Source of the DNA: Diaporthe sp. PMI_573
Lineage: Eukaryota; Ascomycota; Sordariomycetes; Diaporthales; Diaporthaceae
Assembly (NCBI GenBank): GCA_021399435.1
Contig: JAJTUP010000011.1
Coordinates: 744,001 to 808,000 of the forward strand
Length of the DNA: 64,000 bases
Reading direction: 5' to 3'
The position numbers and the translations under genes are program-made. The notes beneath the pieces are model-generated. The model did not search any database. It was not told where the DNA came from and saw only the letters and a program-made list of their open reading frames with translations. Shown here piece by piece: positions 1-11,354 of this stretch. How positions within the stretch are numbered: the first letter of the stretch is position 1; each line of letters begins with the position of its first letter.

Positions 1-38
1 TGAGGCTGGCGTTGTCCGAGTCCGGGTGCGTGCTGCTC

Positions 39-69
<31 letters not shown>

Positions 70-421
70 ACGATGAGCCGGGCCCGGAGCCAGAGGCCGC
101 AGCCGCGGCGGCGGAGGGGTCATTAAAGGTGATCTCATTCTCCGAGGCGGCGGGCGCGTCATTCGATGGGTCTGGCTTTGCAGCGCTGTCGTCGTGTGTG
201 GGCGGGTGAGTCGGCGCGCTGCCATGATCGTGAGGCTTGGGCGGCGCCGAGGTGGTGAGGGCAGCGTGGACCTCGGCTGCCGCTGTTGGTTGGCCGGCTG
301 TCGCTTCGGCCTCGTGTCCAACGGTTGTAGGGGGTGGTGGTCGCGCCGCTGCGGGAGCTGTGCCGTCCTGGTTTGCTACCATGTCGGGCGGCGGATCGAT
401 CAGTAGGTCGCGGATGTCCAT
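1..421 (-). CDS. N-terminal part of a low-complexity protein (runs off left edge)
   Basis: The minus-strand frame is open from an ATG at 421 to the window edge, giving about 140 residues. It begins MDIRDLLIDPPPDM and is then dominated by Pro, Ala, Thr and His, followed by an Ala run, a run of about ten Gly and a Ser/Thr-rich stretch; the Gly run is encoded by the (GCC)n tract at 41-68. No domain is visible in this part. A short MDIxxLL-type start followed by disordered sequence is common in fungal transcription regulators, and the 6.4 kb of gene-free DNA upstream fits a heavily regulated gene, but both points are inference. The plus-strand open frames over this stretch (polyproline) are its shadow. 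Confidence 0.6.
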
Positions 422-1905
422 TGTGCCTCGACCGCCCAAGACGGGACGAAGGGCGCCTAAATAAACGGTTTCTTTTTTCCTCCCTCCTGGGTGGTACGCA
501 GCAAGCAGCAGGACTTGGATCTGCAAGACGGGAGCTGGCTGTGCGTGCGTGCGTGGGAAAAAAAAAGGCGGGAGGGGGGGTGATCTTCGGCGGGGATGGT
601 CTCACATCAGCCCAAGCCCAGGCTGGCCCAGCGCAGCGCAGTTTGCAGCTGTTCCGATGAGCCCAGCGCAGCAACCTAGGCTGCAGTCAGCAGGATGGCC
701 CGGCTTGGGGTCCTCGTCGAGTGGTTCCCTGTGCGAATCCGCGAATCCACGTGAGGAAAAGCGCGGCTTGGTGCTTGGCCGACCAGTGAGGAGACACAGA
801 ACAAAGCGTCCAAGACGATTTACTTGACAGTAGTGTGTCCTGCAGGAGCGCCACAGACGGAAAGTTTGGGAGGAAGAGAAGCACGGCGAGGACTGGGGAG
901 CGCCACGTTTTTTTTCTTCTTTACCCGAATCCGTGGTAAGTGAGAAAGAAAAAGGAGATTCAGACAATGCGGCTCTTCAGGTGTACTGCTGCGGACCCGC
1001 GGTGCATGTACGGGTTACTCGGATTGGGGCGGGATCAGGATCGCGACCAGGGTCAGGACAAGGGGACAGATTACTCCGCCGGGGATCCGCGTTGACAGTG
1101 TCCAGTGAGTCCACCTCGTCGACCAACCGTCACTTATCAAATCCTCAACAGGAGACTGGAAGAGGCGCAATTGTCGTCGTTGGCCAGGTTGGCCGGCAGT
1201 ACCGTGTAGCTATCTCGAGCGGGGAGGACGGGGAGGACGGGCCAGGGTGGGTTCGTCGAATTCCTCGTAGGCCTCGGGCCTCGTGGACGGACCATGGGAG
1301 CGGCAGCAGAGGGCGTCGCAAGTATTGGGCCTAATGGCGGCCCTGGGCCCCTGGTTGAGGAAGGTCGACCGATGTGGTGCGAGGCAAATACGATGCAGTG
1401 TAATGTGAGGGCATGCAGGCTCGCTGCAAAAAGGACCAACTCCTCTACCGAGCAGCCCGACGGTTGGTCAACAGCGACGGGTCCAGCTTAGCCAACGACA
1501 ACTGCGTGGGGCCACCACATGCTCAGCTCAGTTTCTCGCCGTCGTAATTATGACAGACGCAAGGGACGGCGATGCTGGTTGCTGAGTGTGTGTGTGTGTG
1601 AGTGCGTTTGTGCGTGTGTGTGTCAGCATTTGTGGGTGGGTGGATGCGTCGATGCGTGGTAGTCGGCATTGGAGGTCTGAAATTCCGGTTGTCTGCCGTC
1701 AGTCTGTCAACCTGTCAGTCTGCCTCTCCCAGTCAGATAGTGCAGATCGTCACCTGCTGTCAGAGTGTCAGTGTTCCATCCAGTGGGGTGACCCGACTGA
1801 CTGCCCGACTGGATTTTGCATACGCTGTGTCATCCCCGCCAGCCCAGCCCAGCCCAGCCCAGCCCAGCTTATAGTGGGACCCCTTCCCCTCTTCCCGTAC
1901 ATCAC

Positions 1906-1939
1906 GACAGACCTGACAGACCTGACAGACCTGACAGAC
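1906..1939. repeat. Short tandem repeat, unit GACAGACCT
   Basis: Three full 9-bp units GACAGACCT are followed by a partial fourth, GACAGACG. A separate AGCCC x5 array lies 40 bp upstream (1841-1868). Both are simple-sequence repeats in non-coding DNA. Confidence 0.8.
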
Positions 1940-3641
1940 GGGCAGACAGGCAAGACATTCCCCATCTTCAGCCTCCTGACTAAGCCGGACAACATCGCCT
2001 CAACCATTCTGCCCATTCGGCCGAATTCTGCCATCATCCTATCTATCCAGCCAGCCACGTTGTAAACTGCCCCGGCCCTCCCCACCTCTATCCTTCATAT
2101 TCCTCAGCATGGCGATCACTTATCGCTGGTGACAACTCCTGTCGGTTGGCCAGCAGGATTGGATCCCGTTGTCTCCTCATCCCGCATCCTTCTTCGTCCT
2201 GGCGCAAGCGTTGGCAGGTTGGTTTGACTGCGGACATTTGAACCCTACCATGCACTCAGGGGTCTTTTGTCCCTTGGCACCCTGACTCGACGGTATCTTC
2301 CTCGCTTTTGACATTCGACATTGGCAGGATCCGGGTCACCAGACGACTGCCGAGAGAATGGCTGTCGTCGAGCAATGACTGACACAATCGGGTGATTCCA
2401 TTTCTCCCCACCCATTTTCCCATTATCTGTACGCCACAACCCTATATTCTTTTCTGGGCGAACCACGTGTGATCGCCGCCGCCTGCGTACGAGGTCGGCG
2501 ACCTCGGAACATCGGTGGCTGTCTCGCCTGCATCGACTAGCATAGCCGAGATATGCCCTGGTTCCAGGCACGACTTTGCGGCTCAGTTGGGGGAAAGGGG
2601 GGGGGGGTGGTTGCGCGATCCTGATGGAGCTGCCATGGTAGGGGTAGATACCTAGTCGCCCCGGAGAGATGACAGTTGACGTGCACATGCAAACCCCTGG
2701 CCCTCCGCGTTGCCAACGGGCATGCTGTCCCACAGGGGCGGTTGGCAGGTGATCGAGCCAAGGACGTTGAGCAACCTGCACTGCTCTGCAGGTGTTGGGT
2801 CTAGACTGCATTGAAATTATTGCCAATCAACGCGTATGCTTTTGACCGGGGAGTGTATCGTCTCACAATTGTGATGACGTTGTTCGGCGTCTTGCTGTTC
2901 TCCTCCGATTCACATTGCTCGGGGCGTCTCCTCCCACCTCGGTTTGGGTTAAGAAGTCCGGGCAAGATTTCTCTGGACTATCCTCTGTATTATCCTGCCT
3001 CCTTCGACGGTACTGGTCTTATGTGCTGCTGGATTAGCCAATCTGTTGGTATACATTATGATCTTTCGGTCGGCGGACTTGATTTGCTAGCAGTAGTCAA
3101 GCTTCATGTCACCTCGAACTGTGCCCATGTCAAACTGGTGGCTGTTCTTTCGGGCTTGTCCCCTCGGAGTGATTATCATCGTCAGGTGTACTCTCCTGTA
3201 CTGTCTTGCCAACTAATATCGGTGGCATGGTTAGCGAGGAGGGAGTATGAAATAGGAAAATCCCATTGGAGCCGCCATGAAGGAAGCCAGCACACGTGAG
3301 GGTCATCGGAGAGAGGCACGCACAAATAAACACATACTTGCGTCCCCGCCCCGGCCCCCTATTCACAGCCATCCGATCTAATCGGACTCCAGCATATCAG
3401 GGAGCGCCTTTTACCAGACATCAACAACGGTTGGATGGCGGATTCGGGAGAGCGGGGGCCACGAAAACCCCCGCGATCTTGGGTTCATCCCGCCGGCTGA
3501 ACAGTAAAAGACTGACGGTGCTCCCTGGGCGTTTTACGGCCGGGTTCTAGAGTAGGGAGTTTCTGACTTCCGGGTCCATCTGGGCGTTCGCCCTGGCTGA
3601 TGGGTCTGGAAGGGTCTTTTTGATTATGAACTGCATTGATC

Positions 3642-3669
3642 TTTTTTTTTTTTTTTTTTTTTTTTTTTT
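3642..3669. repeat. Poly-T tract (T28)
   Basis: Uninterrupted run of 28 T in the gene-free interval. It could be a polyA remnant of a retroposed sequence on the minus strand, but no element body or target duplication is recognisable next to it. Confidence 0.8.
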
Positions 3670-6600
3670 GGAAAGCCTTCCTTTCAACTACACCTCACAT
3701 TAGTAACGGAAGCCTGTACGAGACCCCGGGAGTTGTGAAAATGAGAGCGGCTGGTGACCAGCCCAATGAATGATTACGGTCTCCTCACTTGTCGATTCCC
3801 AGGACTGAACGATGACTTAATTAAGTCTGGTGCCCATTGGCATCCAAGAACTCCAAACCGCCGAATTCCATGCCGTGGCCGCCTTCAATAACCTTTCCCT
3901 CAATTTTCAAAGACCCTCGATACCCTGCTGGGGTTTGGTCATGCTTCTCTGTTATTTCTCTTCTTTTTAAAAATTGCTATTAGAGCACCGAGAGTTAGAG
4001 TGCTTTCTTTGTTTCATCGTGCGTAATCAGGAATAACCTTCAATGTTGTCCCTCCTGAGCTGGGCTAATTTGAACGGGTCAATACGAAAGAGAGAGCTGC
4101 GTACTGAGGCCAAAAGGCAAATTGAAGACGAGACTTCAGATTTGCAATGACCAGAAGAGTGTGTCAATCAGAATTGTGGGAGACGGATGAGCCCGAGGGA
4201 GTGAGTCCCTACGCATATATCTCGTGATGCGAGGAGATCGCCAACGTTTTCAGCACAGCTTCAACCAGTATACATTTAATTATTCAGTCAGCTGTGAAGC
4301 TCCTGAGTCACCTCTAGGGCACAAACTCATGTTACCTTCGCTCTTTATATCTCATGCAAGGGACCTTCTACCATTGCGGTTGTCTCCCACTCAAATGCAT
4401 GAGTTTCAATCAGCTCATGGTTAAATTCACACTGCGTTTAGGGGTAGTCACTTACGCCTGTACAATTTACTAATAAGCAAGCACTCAGCCCCTGGAAAGT
4501 TCGACGGCGAATTAATGATGGTTAATATTCAGACAGCCCCCGTCACACGACATCGCATGCTGATAGTGATGGCTCTGAGGTACGTGTCCAAGGCATGCAC
4601 ACTCTTGCCCCTTAAAACCACGATTAGTATCACGTCCATCGTGTTCATGAGTCGACCGACTGACCACATTGGCTGAATCTCGGCCCCCGAAGCCGTCACT
4701 GACAGGACCGTGATGCTTTACACGCCGAGTCAGGGGTGGGGGGAGATTATTCAGCCTCGGAGACAAAAAGTTCGAACTTGATCTCCGGCTTCTCCAGCGC
4801 CAACTGCGCACTCAAGACTCGGGATTGTTGCCAGAAGGAGTCATGTTAATGGTGAAGACTCTATGTTCAGCTAGTTCGGCGACGGTAACTCAGTTCTCAG
4901 CCCGGCTGCAGAATTTGCTGAGGGATTAACTTGGTTCAGTCCAGGATGGCCTAGGTCTCTTGTCGACACCCTCAGTTCTCTCGACCATATTTTTGCAATC
5001 TCTTGTGGTCGGTCGTGGCCGGGCCATCACTCTCCAGGGCACATATTCAATATCGGCCAGTGCTCGGATCGTCGACTTCGTCTCGAAGCTCTTGTCCTTT
5101 CATTGGGTGTGCCGTAATTGCCGGGTATTTGAAACCCCCCTTAGACTATCACCAGAATCATCAGCACAATCCCTTGTCGATTAGATTGAAGGGGTTCGAG
5201 AGATGACAATGGCATACGAATATCTATACTACTACTAGGTCAGTCGAATTTCGCAGAATGCGCCACGGAGAAGAATACCCCATTCGTGTGGATGAGGCCC
5301 ACCCACGAGCTGTGGGTATCAACCACACGGGAAGTGGTTGTTCTCCCGGTGAAGGCTCTCGCTACCAGGGCGGCAATTTTGAGGCCCACCGCCGCAGCTT
5401 CTGCTTCATTCCATCCAGCAAATCGTGGTGTCTACCCGACCCAGCCCTTGATACCGGTCAGCACCGCAGCCGCTCCCAAATGCGAGCATACTGAAGCACT
5501 GATGTCACAGCGTCTCAGGATGTCAGCTTGGCAGGTCAAGTCTCGGACGGGTTTCAATGGCAGCACTTCAGACGGCCCTAACAGCCCTGCAAGACCCCGA
5601 GAAGGTTATGAACATGAGTCGCCAGCCGGCATCGTGGAGAATAGTGGAGAAAATGACGGTGGTACCGACTCCCAGGCAATGGGTATCTCGCCGCACAGTC
5701 GTCGCACAGGCTCTGCCTGGTCGGAATATCGGTGTACCACGTGGCGGGATTTCAACTGTATTTTGGCAGACTCCACACTCCTCGTAGCCTACTTTGCTCC
5801 GGCGGGAAATACACAGTACGTCTATCTCAAAAGAGTATTGTCTGGATTGCCGGCACTAGTATTGTTGATCTCCCGAGACTTGCATTTAGCTACATGATGA
5901 GGCTCAATGCAGCCGAGCCTATGCCACGACCTGAAGACTAATCAGAAGAACAACAAGAAAGTTTGATCTGGCAAGAATTCAGATCGTCTGCAGCAGCAAG
6001 GGGCCTGTCGGGCAAGGATGGCGATCTTTGATCAGCCGCTGAAGGGGAGGCATTCGCGCATACGAGTCAGCCAATCGGTATGATCGCCCTTGCAACGCCC
6101 TGCATCTCATCCTGATTTGCTGCTGCGAACCAACGGGCGCAAATTCGATTCTAACTTTGGAATTGATATCCGGCCCTTCAGCTCACCCAGGACTTGCCGA
6201 ACGGTGAGAGTTCGTCTTGCAGTCATCCACCCATCGGCAACTACATCCGTTCCAACTCCGTGCCTCCTGGGCACCACGATCACATGGAGTACATGGTTTC
6301 TCCAGGCAGAGTCTCGGGAAATTGCTACAGACACAAAGATCCATCAACCGTGCTGAGCAGCAACCTGTTTGACTCCAGGCCCACTCCTATTTCCTCCGAT
6401 GTCCACACAAATACTGGAGGTCGAACTGTAAAAGTCCGGGGGCTTCGCACCCTTGGTCTACCACACCCTCGCGAAGCGCATTCCCGCATTCCTGTTTTTA
6501 TAATCCAATCATGCTGGACATACACTGAGGCGCAATATCCCGCGAGTAAATATTCACGGACTTCGAGACAGTGTTTGGAGCCGGCTCTCCATCATTCGTT

Positions 6601-6786
6601 TCTGTCCCAAACGTGCTTGCATATTAGGAGGATAACCTCTCACTCGACGGCATCAGCTGGGGGGACAACAAGGGGAAATATCGAAGAGCTCGACCTATAC
6701 CACACCTACCCCACAAGCAGCCAAGTAACTCGCCGGTACTTTGAGACTACCTCTTTGCGGAACAACCCGAACAACCCATTGTCAAC

Positions 6787-7968
6787 ATGCCCTATGAGCC
6801 ATGGGTTGCGATACCGACTCTGGTGTGCAGCACTTTGTCTGCATTTGCCACGGGGTCGGTGATACTGTTGTGGCTACTCACGAGACATGAGGAGAAGCAT
6901 TCATTTCGATATGCACTGGTGATGAACTTGACGATCGCTGGTAGGTAGCAAGTCCAGCCAGCCACGTGTGGGTTACTGTACCTCACATATACTGACTCTC
7001 ACTTTGCAGAATTCATCAACTCATTTAACAACACAATATCCGGAAGCATAGTCGTATCTACAGAGAAATGGCTCAAGCTCGGGCTCCCCTGCGACATGAA
7101 CGGCTGGATCGGCCAGATCTCAGTCCAGGCCGCCGACTTCTCCGTCCTCGCCATCGCGGTGGTGACCCTGCTCACCGTCAACTTCAACCGCTGGATCATG
7201 CACTGCAGCACGACCGAGCAGCGCCTGATCTGCCTCTTCGTGTGGGTGGTCCCCTTCTTCACCGCGTCGCTGGCCCTGGTCACGGACAAGATCGAGCCCG
7301 TGACGGGCAACTGGTGCTGGATCGCGCAGGACCCCCCCTACCTCCGCTACGTCCTCGGCCACGGCTGGCGCTTCGCCATCTTCCTCGCCGTCATCGGCAT
7401 CTACGTGGCGGTATTCTTCAGCGTGCGCCGCCGCCTCTCGAAGCGCAACCAGGAGCCCAAGCTCCAGCGCAGCTACTCCTTCAGCATGTACGCCGACGCG
7501 GCGCCCGACGTCAACGCCGTCATGAGCAACAACGAGCTCATCCGCGGCAAGCACACCATGCCCACGACTGTGCGCGAGGCGGTCACCAGGTCCAGCTCCG
7601 ACCGCAACAAGACGACTGGGCTCGAGGCCGCGCAGGAGGCTAAGCTCGGCGCGCAGCAGCGCCTCGGTATCAAGCCCCGCATCCGTGTGATTCAAAGCAG
7701 TCAGCTCGACCACGACACGAGACACTGGCTCCTTCTTTCGCTGTTCCCGATGGCGTATATTGTCGTTTGGATCCCAGGACTGGCAAACCGGTTCGCGGAG
7801 CTGGCCGGGCGGCAAGAGCAGTGGCTTATCGCGGCCCAGGCGACGACGCAGCTGACGGGGCTGGTGAACGCGATGGTGTATGGGTTCAAGGAGCATAGGC
7901 ACATGATGAGGCGGAGAAAGAAGTCTCAAGAGCTTGTGAGAAAGAATGGTTTGGATCTGGATGTTTGA
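6787..7968 (+). CDS. cAMP-receptor-like G-protein-coupled receptor
   Basis: Model join(6787..6940,7010..7968), 370 aa; the 69-nt intron (GTAGGT..TTTGCAG) is phase 1. It belongs to the fungal GPCR class that resembles Dictyostelium cAMP receptors (the GPR-1/2/3 group of Neurospora). Seven hydrophobic segments are visible. TM1 is in exon 1, TM2 contains EFINSFNNTISG, TM3 contains ISVQAADFSVLAIA, then CLFVWVVPFF, a WRFAIFLAVIGIYVAV segment after the conserved VTGNWCW loop, and TM6-7 near residues 275-345. A long basic third cytoplasmic loop (about residues 195-270) separates TM5 and TM6. The tail is short and rich in Arg and Lys (HMMRRRKKSQ). The protein should lie in the plasma membrane and signal through heterotrimeric G protein. 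The ATG at 6787 is the only one giving a complete TM1 in phase. Confidence 0.9.
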
Positions 7969-8865
7969 TCGAGGGAGATATTGTGGTCACTGTCACTCCC
8001 TACGGCAGCTATTGTATGGGCCATGTGTCACCAGCTTGATCGGAAAGACCCTTGAAGAGCAAGTGGTGTAATGATGTAAAGTGTATAAATGAATGAAACG
8101 GCTTGATGACGAGAGATGGCCACTAGCCTGTTTGTTGCTGCTCAAGTGCAGTGTGGTTCAATTCCAGAGATCCCAGACCTCTCCTAAAGTTTCCCATGAG
8201 TGGCGCAAAGCAATGACTGGTCGATCTTGTTGATGACACTCCAGAGTCTCAAGGTGTAGTCATTAACTGGGTCTGTATTTAACTTGACTTTTCTGGCCTT
8301 TTCCTCCTGTCCCAGATTATCTCTACACCCTCCAAGATTTCAGCACGATTGATCATTACATGCTAAACTGTTGCCCTTGAAATTTGCAGACAGATTCCGA
8401 GCACATCAAAGTGGTAGCCTACCCAGGTGAGTGGTTCGATTCATTGTTTGCCCAGACAAATTTCTTTGTTGAAGGAAGAAGGTCTCGACAACAGACGAAT
8501 CTTGCCTGGATGATCTATCATTTCTGGCCCGAGATCACTGGCTTGGATTCCTTTCTTCCAAATTTCCAACCATCCACCCTCCAAACTTATAACTTCTCGA
8601 TCCTCGACGTTGAGATCTCCGCATCTGAAAACGTACCACTTTGGATCTCATCCTTCAGAGTGTTCCACGCAGCGTGCGTACCGGTCAATCAACACAGCCT
8701 GCGCCCCACATCACGTAAGTACCGATACAGAAACCCGCGAATATGGACTATGGACTATTTGTATTCTTTAAGTTCCTCTACTAAGCCGGAACAACAATGA
8801 GTGTCCTATAAGGACAAGAGATAATTTGTATGCTTCGTCTACTAATTTATTTGACGCCTTACAGC
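7969..8865. other. Intergenic, including a 5' leader intron
   Basis: No gene seen. The 3' part is the leader of the following F-box-like gene. A pyrimidine-rich CTTCCAAATTTCCAACC stretch (about 8556-8580) and a consensus donor CACGTAAGT at 8715 pair with an acceptor TTACAG ending at 8864, just before the ATG. The next paralogue has the same arrangement (donor 11294, acceptor 11353), so the duplication included the leader. Confidence 0.5.
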
Positions 8866-10478
8866 ATGTCACACGGTTTACCGAAAGACCCTGGCCAGAG
8901 CAGGGGGCCCCTCACTGCATCTCAGTCAGGAAGTTTTGATACCAACAGCCTCCTGCTCGATTTAATACGGACGGATGCGGGCGTCGATGCCCTCGCAAAC
9001 ACACTGAAACACCGACAGATCCGTGATGCCCTCAAACAACGTGGCGTTCAGGTCCGCGCAGCTACCGACGTCGGTTACAATTACTTACCACTGGAGCTCC
9101 GTGAGCAAATTCGAGGATACGTCATCTCGGATCTTGAAAGTTACGAAAGGTCCGGCGGCAGACGTAAATGCTGCCCTCGGATGTCACATTACGCCTGCAT
9201 CGACGCCGAGTGGCGAGCTGCGATCGAGTCTATCACCTTTGAAAGCATTCGTATAGGATATTCGGCGGCGGATCTCAACGAAGACTTGGAATGCTTTGCA
9301 CGTTATGTTGTGGGCAATCGACGGAGGTCCCTCCAACATGTTCGCCTTCCATGTACAGCGCCGGCAAGGCATCCGTCTTTGCAACTAGACCACGACGATG
9401 AGGAGAAAGTGTACATCTACACCAACCTGATCCGGCGACTGTTCAATTGTATTGGAAAATGGCACGATGTTGACACACGGGGGGGGGAGACTTCCACCTC
9501 GAGTTGGAACGGATTTACCTACCAGGCTGGGCCGATCCAGGCCCACGAGATACCAACGATGCACGGAGCGACCTTTCCGGTCTTCCCATGGCCCCAATTG
9601 TCACTACATTCACGTATTCTGGACGGCCTCTACTGGGAATTGAAGTATTCCTGGCCCTGCTCTCGCGCATGCCTCGTCTTCGACATCTGTCGATCGGATG
9701 GTCAGACCTTGACTTCAAGCCATGGGAGAAGAGAGATGGTGGACACGATTGTCCCTCTCGAGTGCAGCGTGATTCCGGAACCAATTTGAGTTGCTGAATA
9801 TCTAAAATCTCATACAAGAACTAACCGAATCTGCCAGTCTTCTTCGTCACTCTATCCCAGACTGTGCCAAGCCTCAAGGGTCTGAAGATCAGCACGGAGA
9901 TGGAATACATGGATTGTCCCATGCCCGAGTATAGAAGGGCACTTATGTCCTACTCTCAGAAGCTCTACGACATGTCCTTGGTGCACACATTTTATGAGGA
10001 CATACTCGACTGTTTCTCTCCATTTTGTACCGAGAAACCCGACGCTCACGCGCCACCCCTGCTTTCGTGGCCCAATTTGACGGCACTCGAGATACGCACA
10101 GTCTTGGATGCAGGCGGTAAAGAAGAAACTGTCGAACGCATGAACCAGTTGATGGTAGTAATCGGTCGGGCCGTCAGACACATGCCTCGTATCCAGAGCC
10201 TGGAGCTTGAAATGGAATACATGTACAGAGAAACACGCACCCGGCGAGAAACCAACTACATCTTCTTCACCCTCAGGGTGCCTCGTAACGGTTCTTCTGA
10301 CAGGCCATAAGCGGAATTGCTTATCAGTTCCGAATGGTTCAAGTCCGAATGGAATGTGGTCGAGGCCGTGGTTTCCGAAGAGGTGACGGAGCTATGGAGA
10401 GAGTCTCTACTGGAAAGGGCGAACGCTGTCTTGGAAGTTCATGTAGAATTCGGAAGCAACGTGGATTACCTCATTTGA
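8866..10478 (+). pseudogene. DUF6546/F-box-like protein, copy 1 (disrupted)
   Basis: The frame from the ATG at 8866 begins MSHGLPKDPG. It then shows the F-box-like core of fungal DUF6546 proteins, LPLELREQIRGYVI, followed by MSHYACIDAEWRAAIESITF. Comparison with the next copy shows two lesions. The frame shifts at a run of nine G (9479-9487); the homologous continuation (DFHLELERIYLPGW..) lies one frame away, and its alignment length fits seven G. A TAA at 10308-10310 replaces a Leu codon, after which the homologous C-terminus (VVSEEVTELWRESLLERA) stays open to a TGA at 10476. An intron 9769-9837 matches the one in copy 2, but its donor is the poor GTGATT. Without the lesions it would be an LRR-like F-box-type protein of about 515 aa, presumably a ubiquitin-ligase adaptor. 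A sequencing error in the G run cannot be excluded. Confidence 0.75.
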
Positions 10479-11354
10479 CAAGGCGATATTTCAGCATACC
10501 TCACATACATTATTACAGTACCATATGGAAACGAATTTGGAAACCTCATGGCAGGGCCCCCGTTGCTTGGTTACCTTCTGTCTGGTCATTCTAGGGGAAA
10601 TTGTTCCACGAAAGGCTGTCCCGCAGGACGCTTTCCCGAGGGAGGTTATACCATAGGAGGTTATCCAATAGAGACATGTCTTACGAAGAGGGTTGTCCCT
10701 TGGGAGGCCGTCCAGAAAAAAAAATCATACCACAGGAGGTTCATCTTACAGGAGGTTGGGTAGTGAGCCCACGTACACAGTCTACTAGACCTAGATGCTG
10801 TGGCCGCGTAGCGGAGACCCAGGCAAACCTCGTACAAAGCAATACAGAAATTTGCATCGGTGACAGGCAATATCAACGCGTGCGGAATTGATGGCAGGTC
10901 GCATGGCACAAGGGTTGAGCCTCTTACCCACACGGCAAGACGGTTGATACCCTAGCCCCCTTCCAAAGCATTTACTTTCAACTCTACGTCTAGCTCTTAG
11001 GCAGCTCGCCTTGAAGCAACACAGTGACAGTTTTGCTGCTCCCAGCCAGACCTACTCAGGTGCCACCTGAAGCTTGGCCAACTTCAACCGTTTGTTGCCT
11101 GTTCCCACCTTCCCACCTCCTCGCAACTTTCCAACCGTCCAACCTTCCAACTTTCCAACCTCCTAACCTCCATCGTTGGAAGCAAGTTCTCAAGACCTTA
11201 AGGTATCTTCGTGGTCTCACAAGCCACTTGATTCCACTAGACAAAGTGTCTGTACATGACCAGTCAATCAAGACAGCTGCCGCATCACATCACGTAAGTA
11301 CATCCACCACTGCACCGGCGACACCTTCACAACTAAGATCTCAACGCATGCAGA
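10479..11354. other. Intergenic between the two F-box-like copies
   Basis: No gene seen. At 10630-10760 there are several imperfect GGAGGTT(A/C)-containing units (for example GAGGGAGGTTATACC, ATAGGAGGTTATCC, ACAGGAGGTTCATC). At 11126-11165 a pyrimidine-rich array of TTCCAAC-like units forms part of the leader of copy 2. The leader intron is 11294-11353. Confidence 0.5.

Larger units (their letters stand above)
422..6786. other. Long gene-free interval with microsatellites
   Basis: I see no convincing gene in these 6.4 kb. It holds a GT-rich microsatellite (about 1585-1624), five AGCCC units (1841-1868), a 9-mer GACAGACCT array (1906-1939), a G run near 2597-2607 and a T28 run (3642-3669). 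Open frames over 2245-2826, 5286-5897 and 6194-6862 have mostly non-ATG starts, irregular composition and no family resemblance. It probably contains the promoters and 5' leaders of the divergent genes at 421 (minus) and 6787 (plus). Confidence 0.5.

Noticed and set aside
2245..2826. 193-codon minus-strand frame
   Set aside because: Gapped, Arg/Pro-rich composition, no family resemblance, spans simple-sequence DNA.
5286..6862. Several overlapping plus frames upstream of the GPCR
   Set aside because: Frames change every 200-300 bp with no consistent splice joins or recognisable motifs; possibly old remnant, not supportable.
7120..7929. 269-codon open frame on the minus strand
   Set aside because: Exactly antisense to the GPCR exon with GC-rich third positions; typical shadow, no domain.
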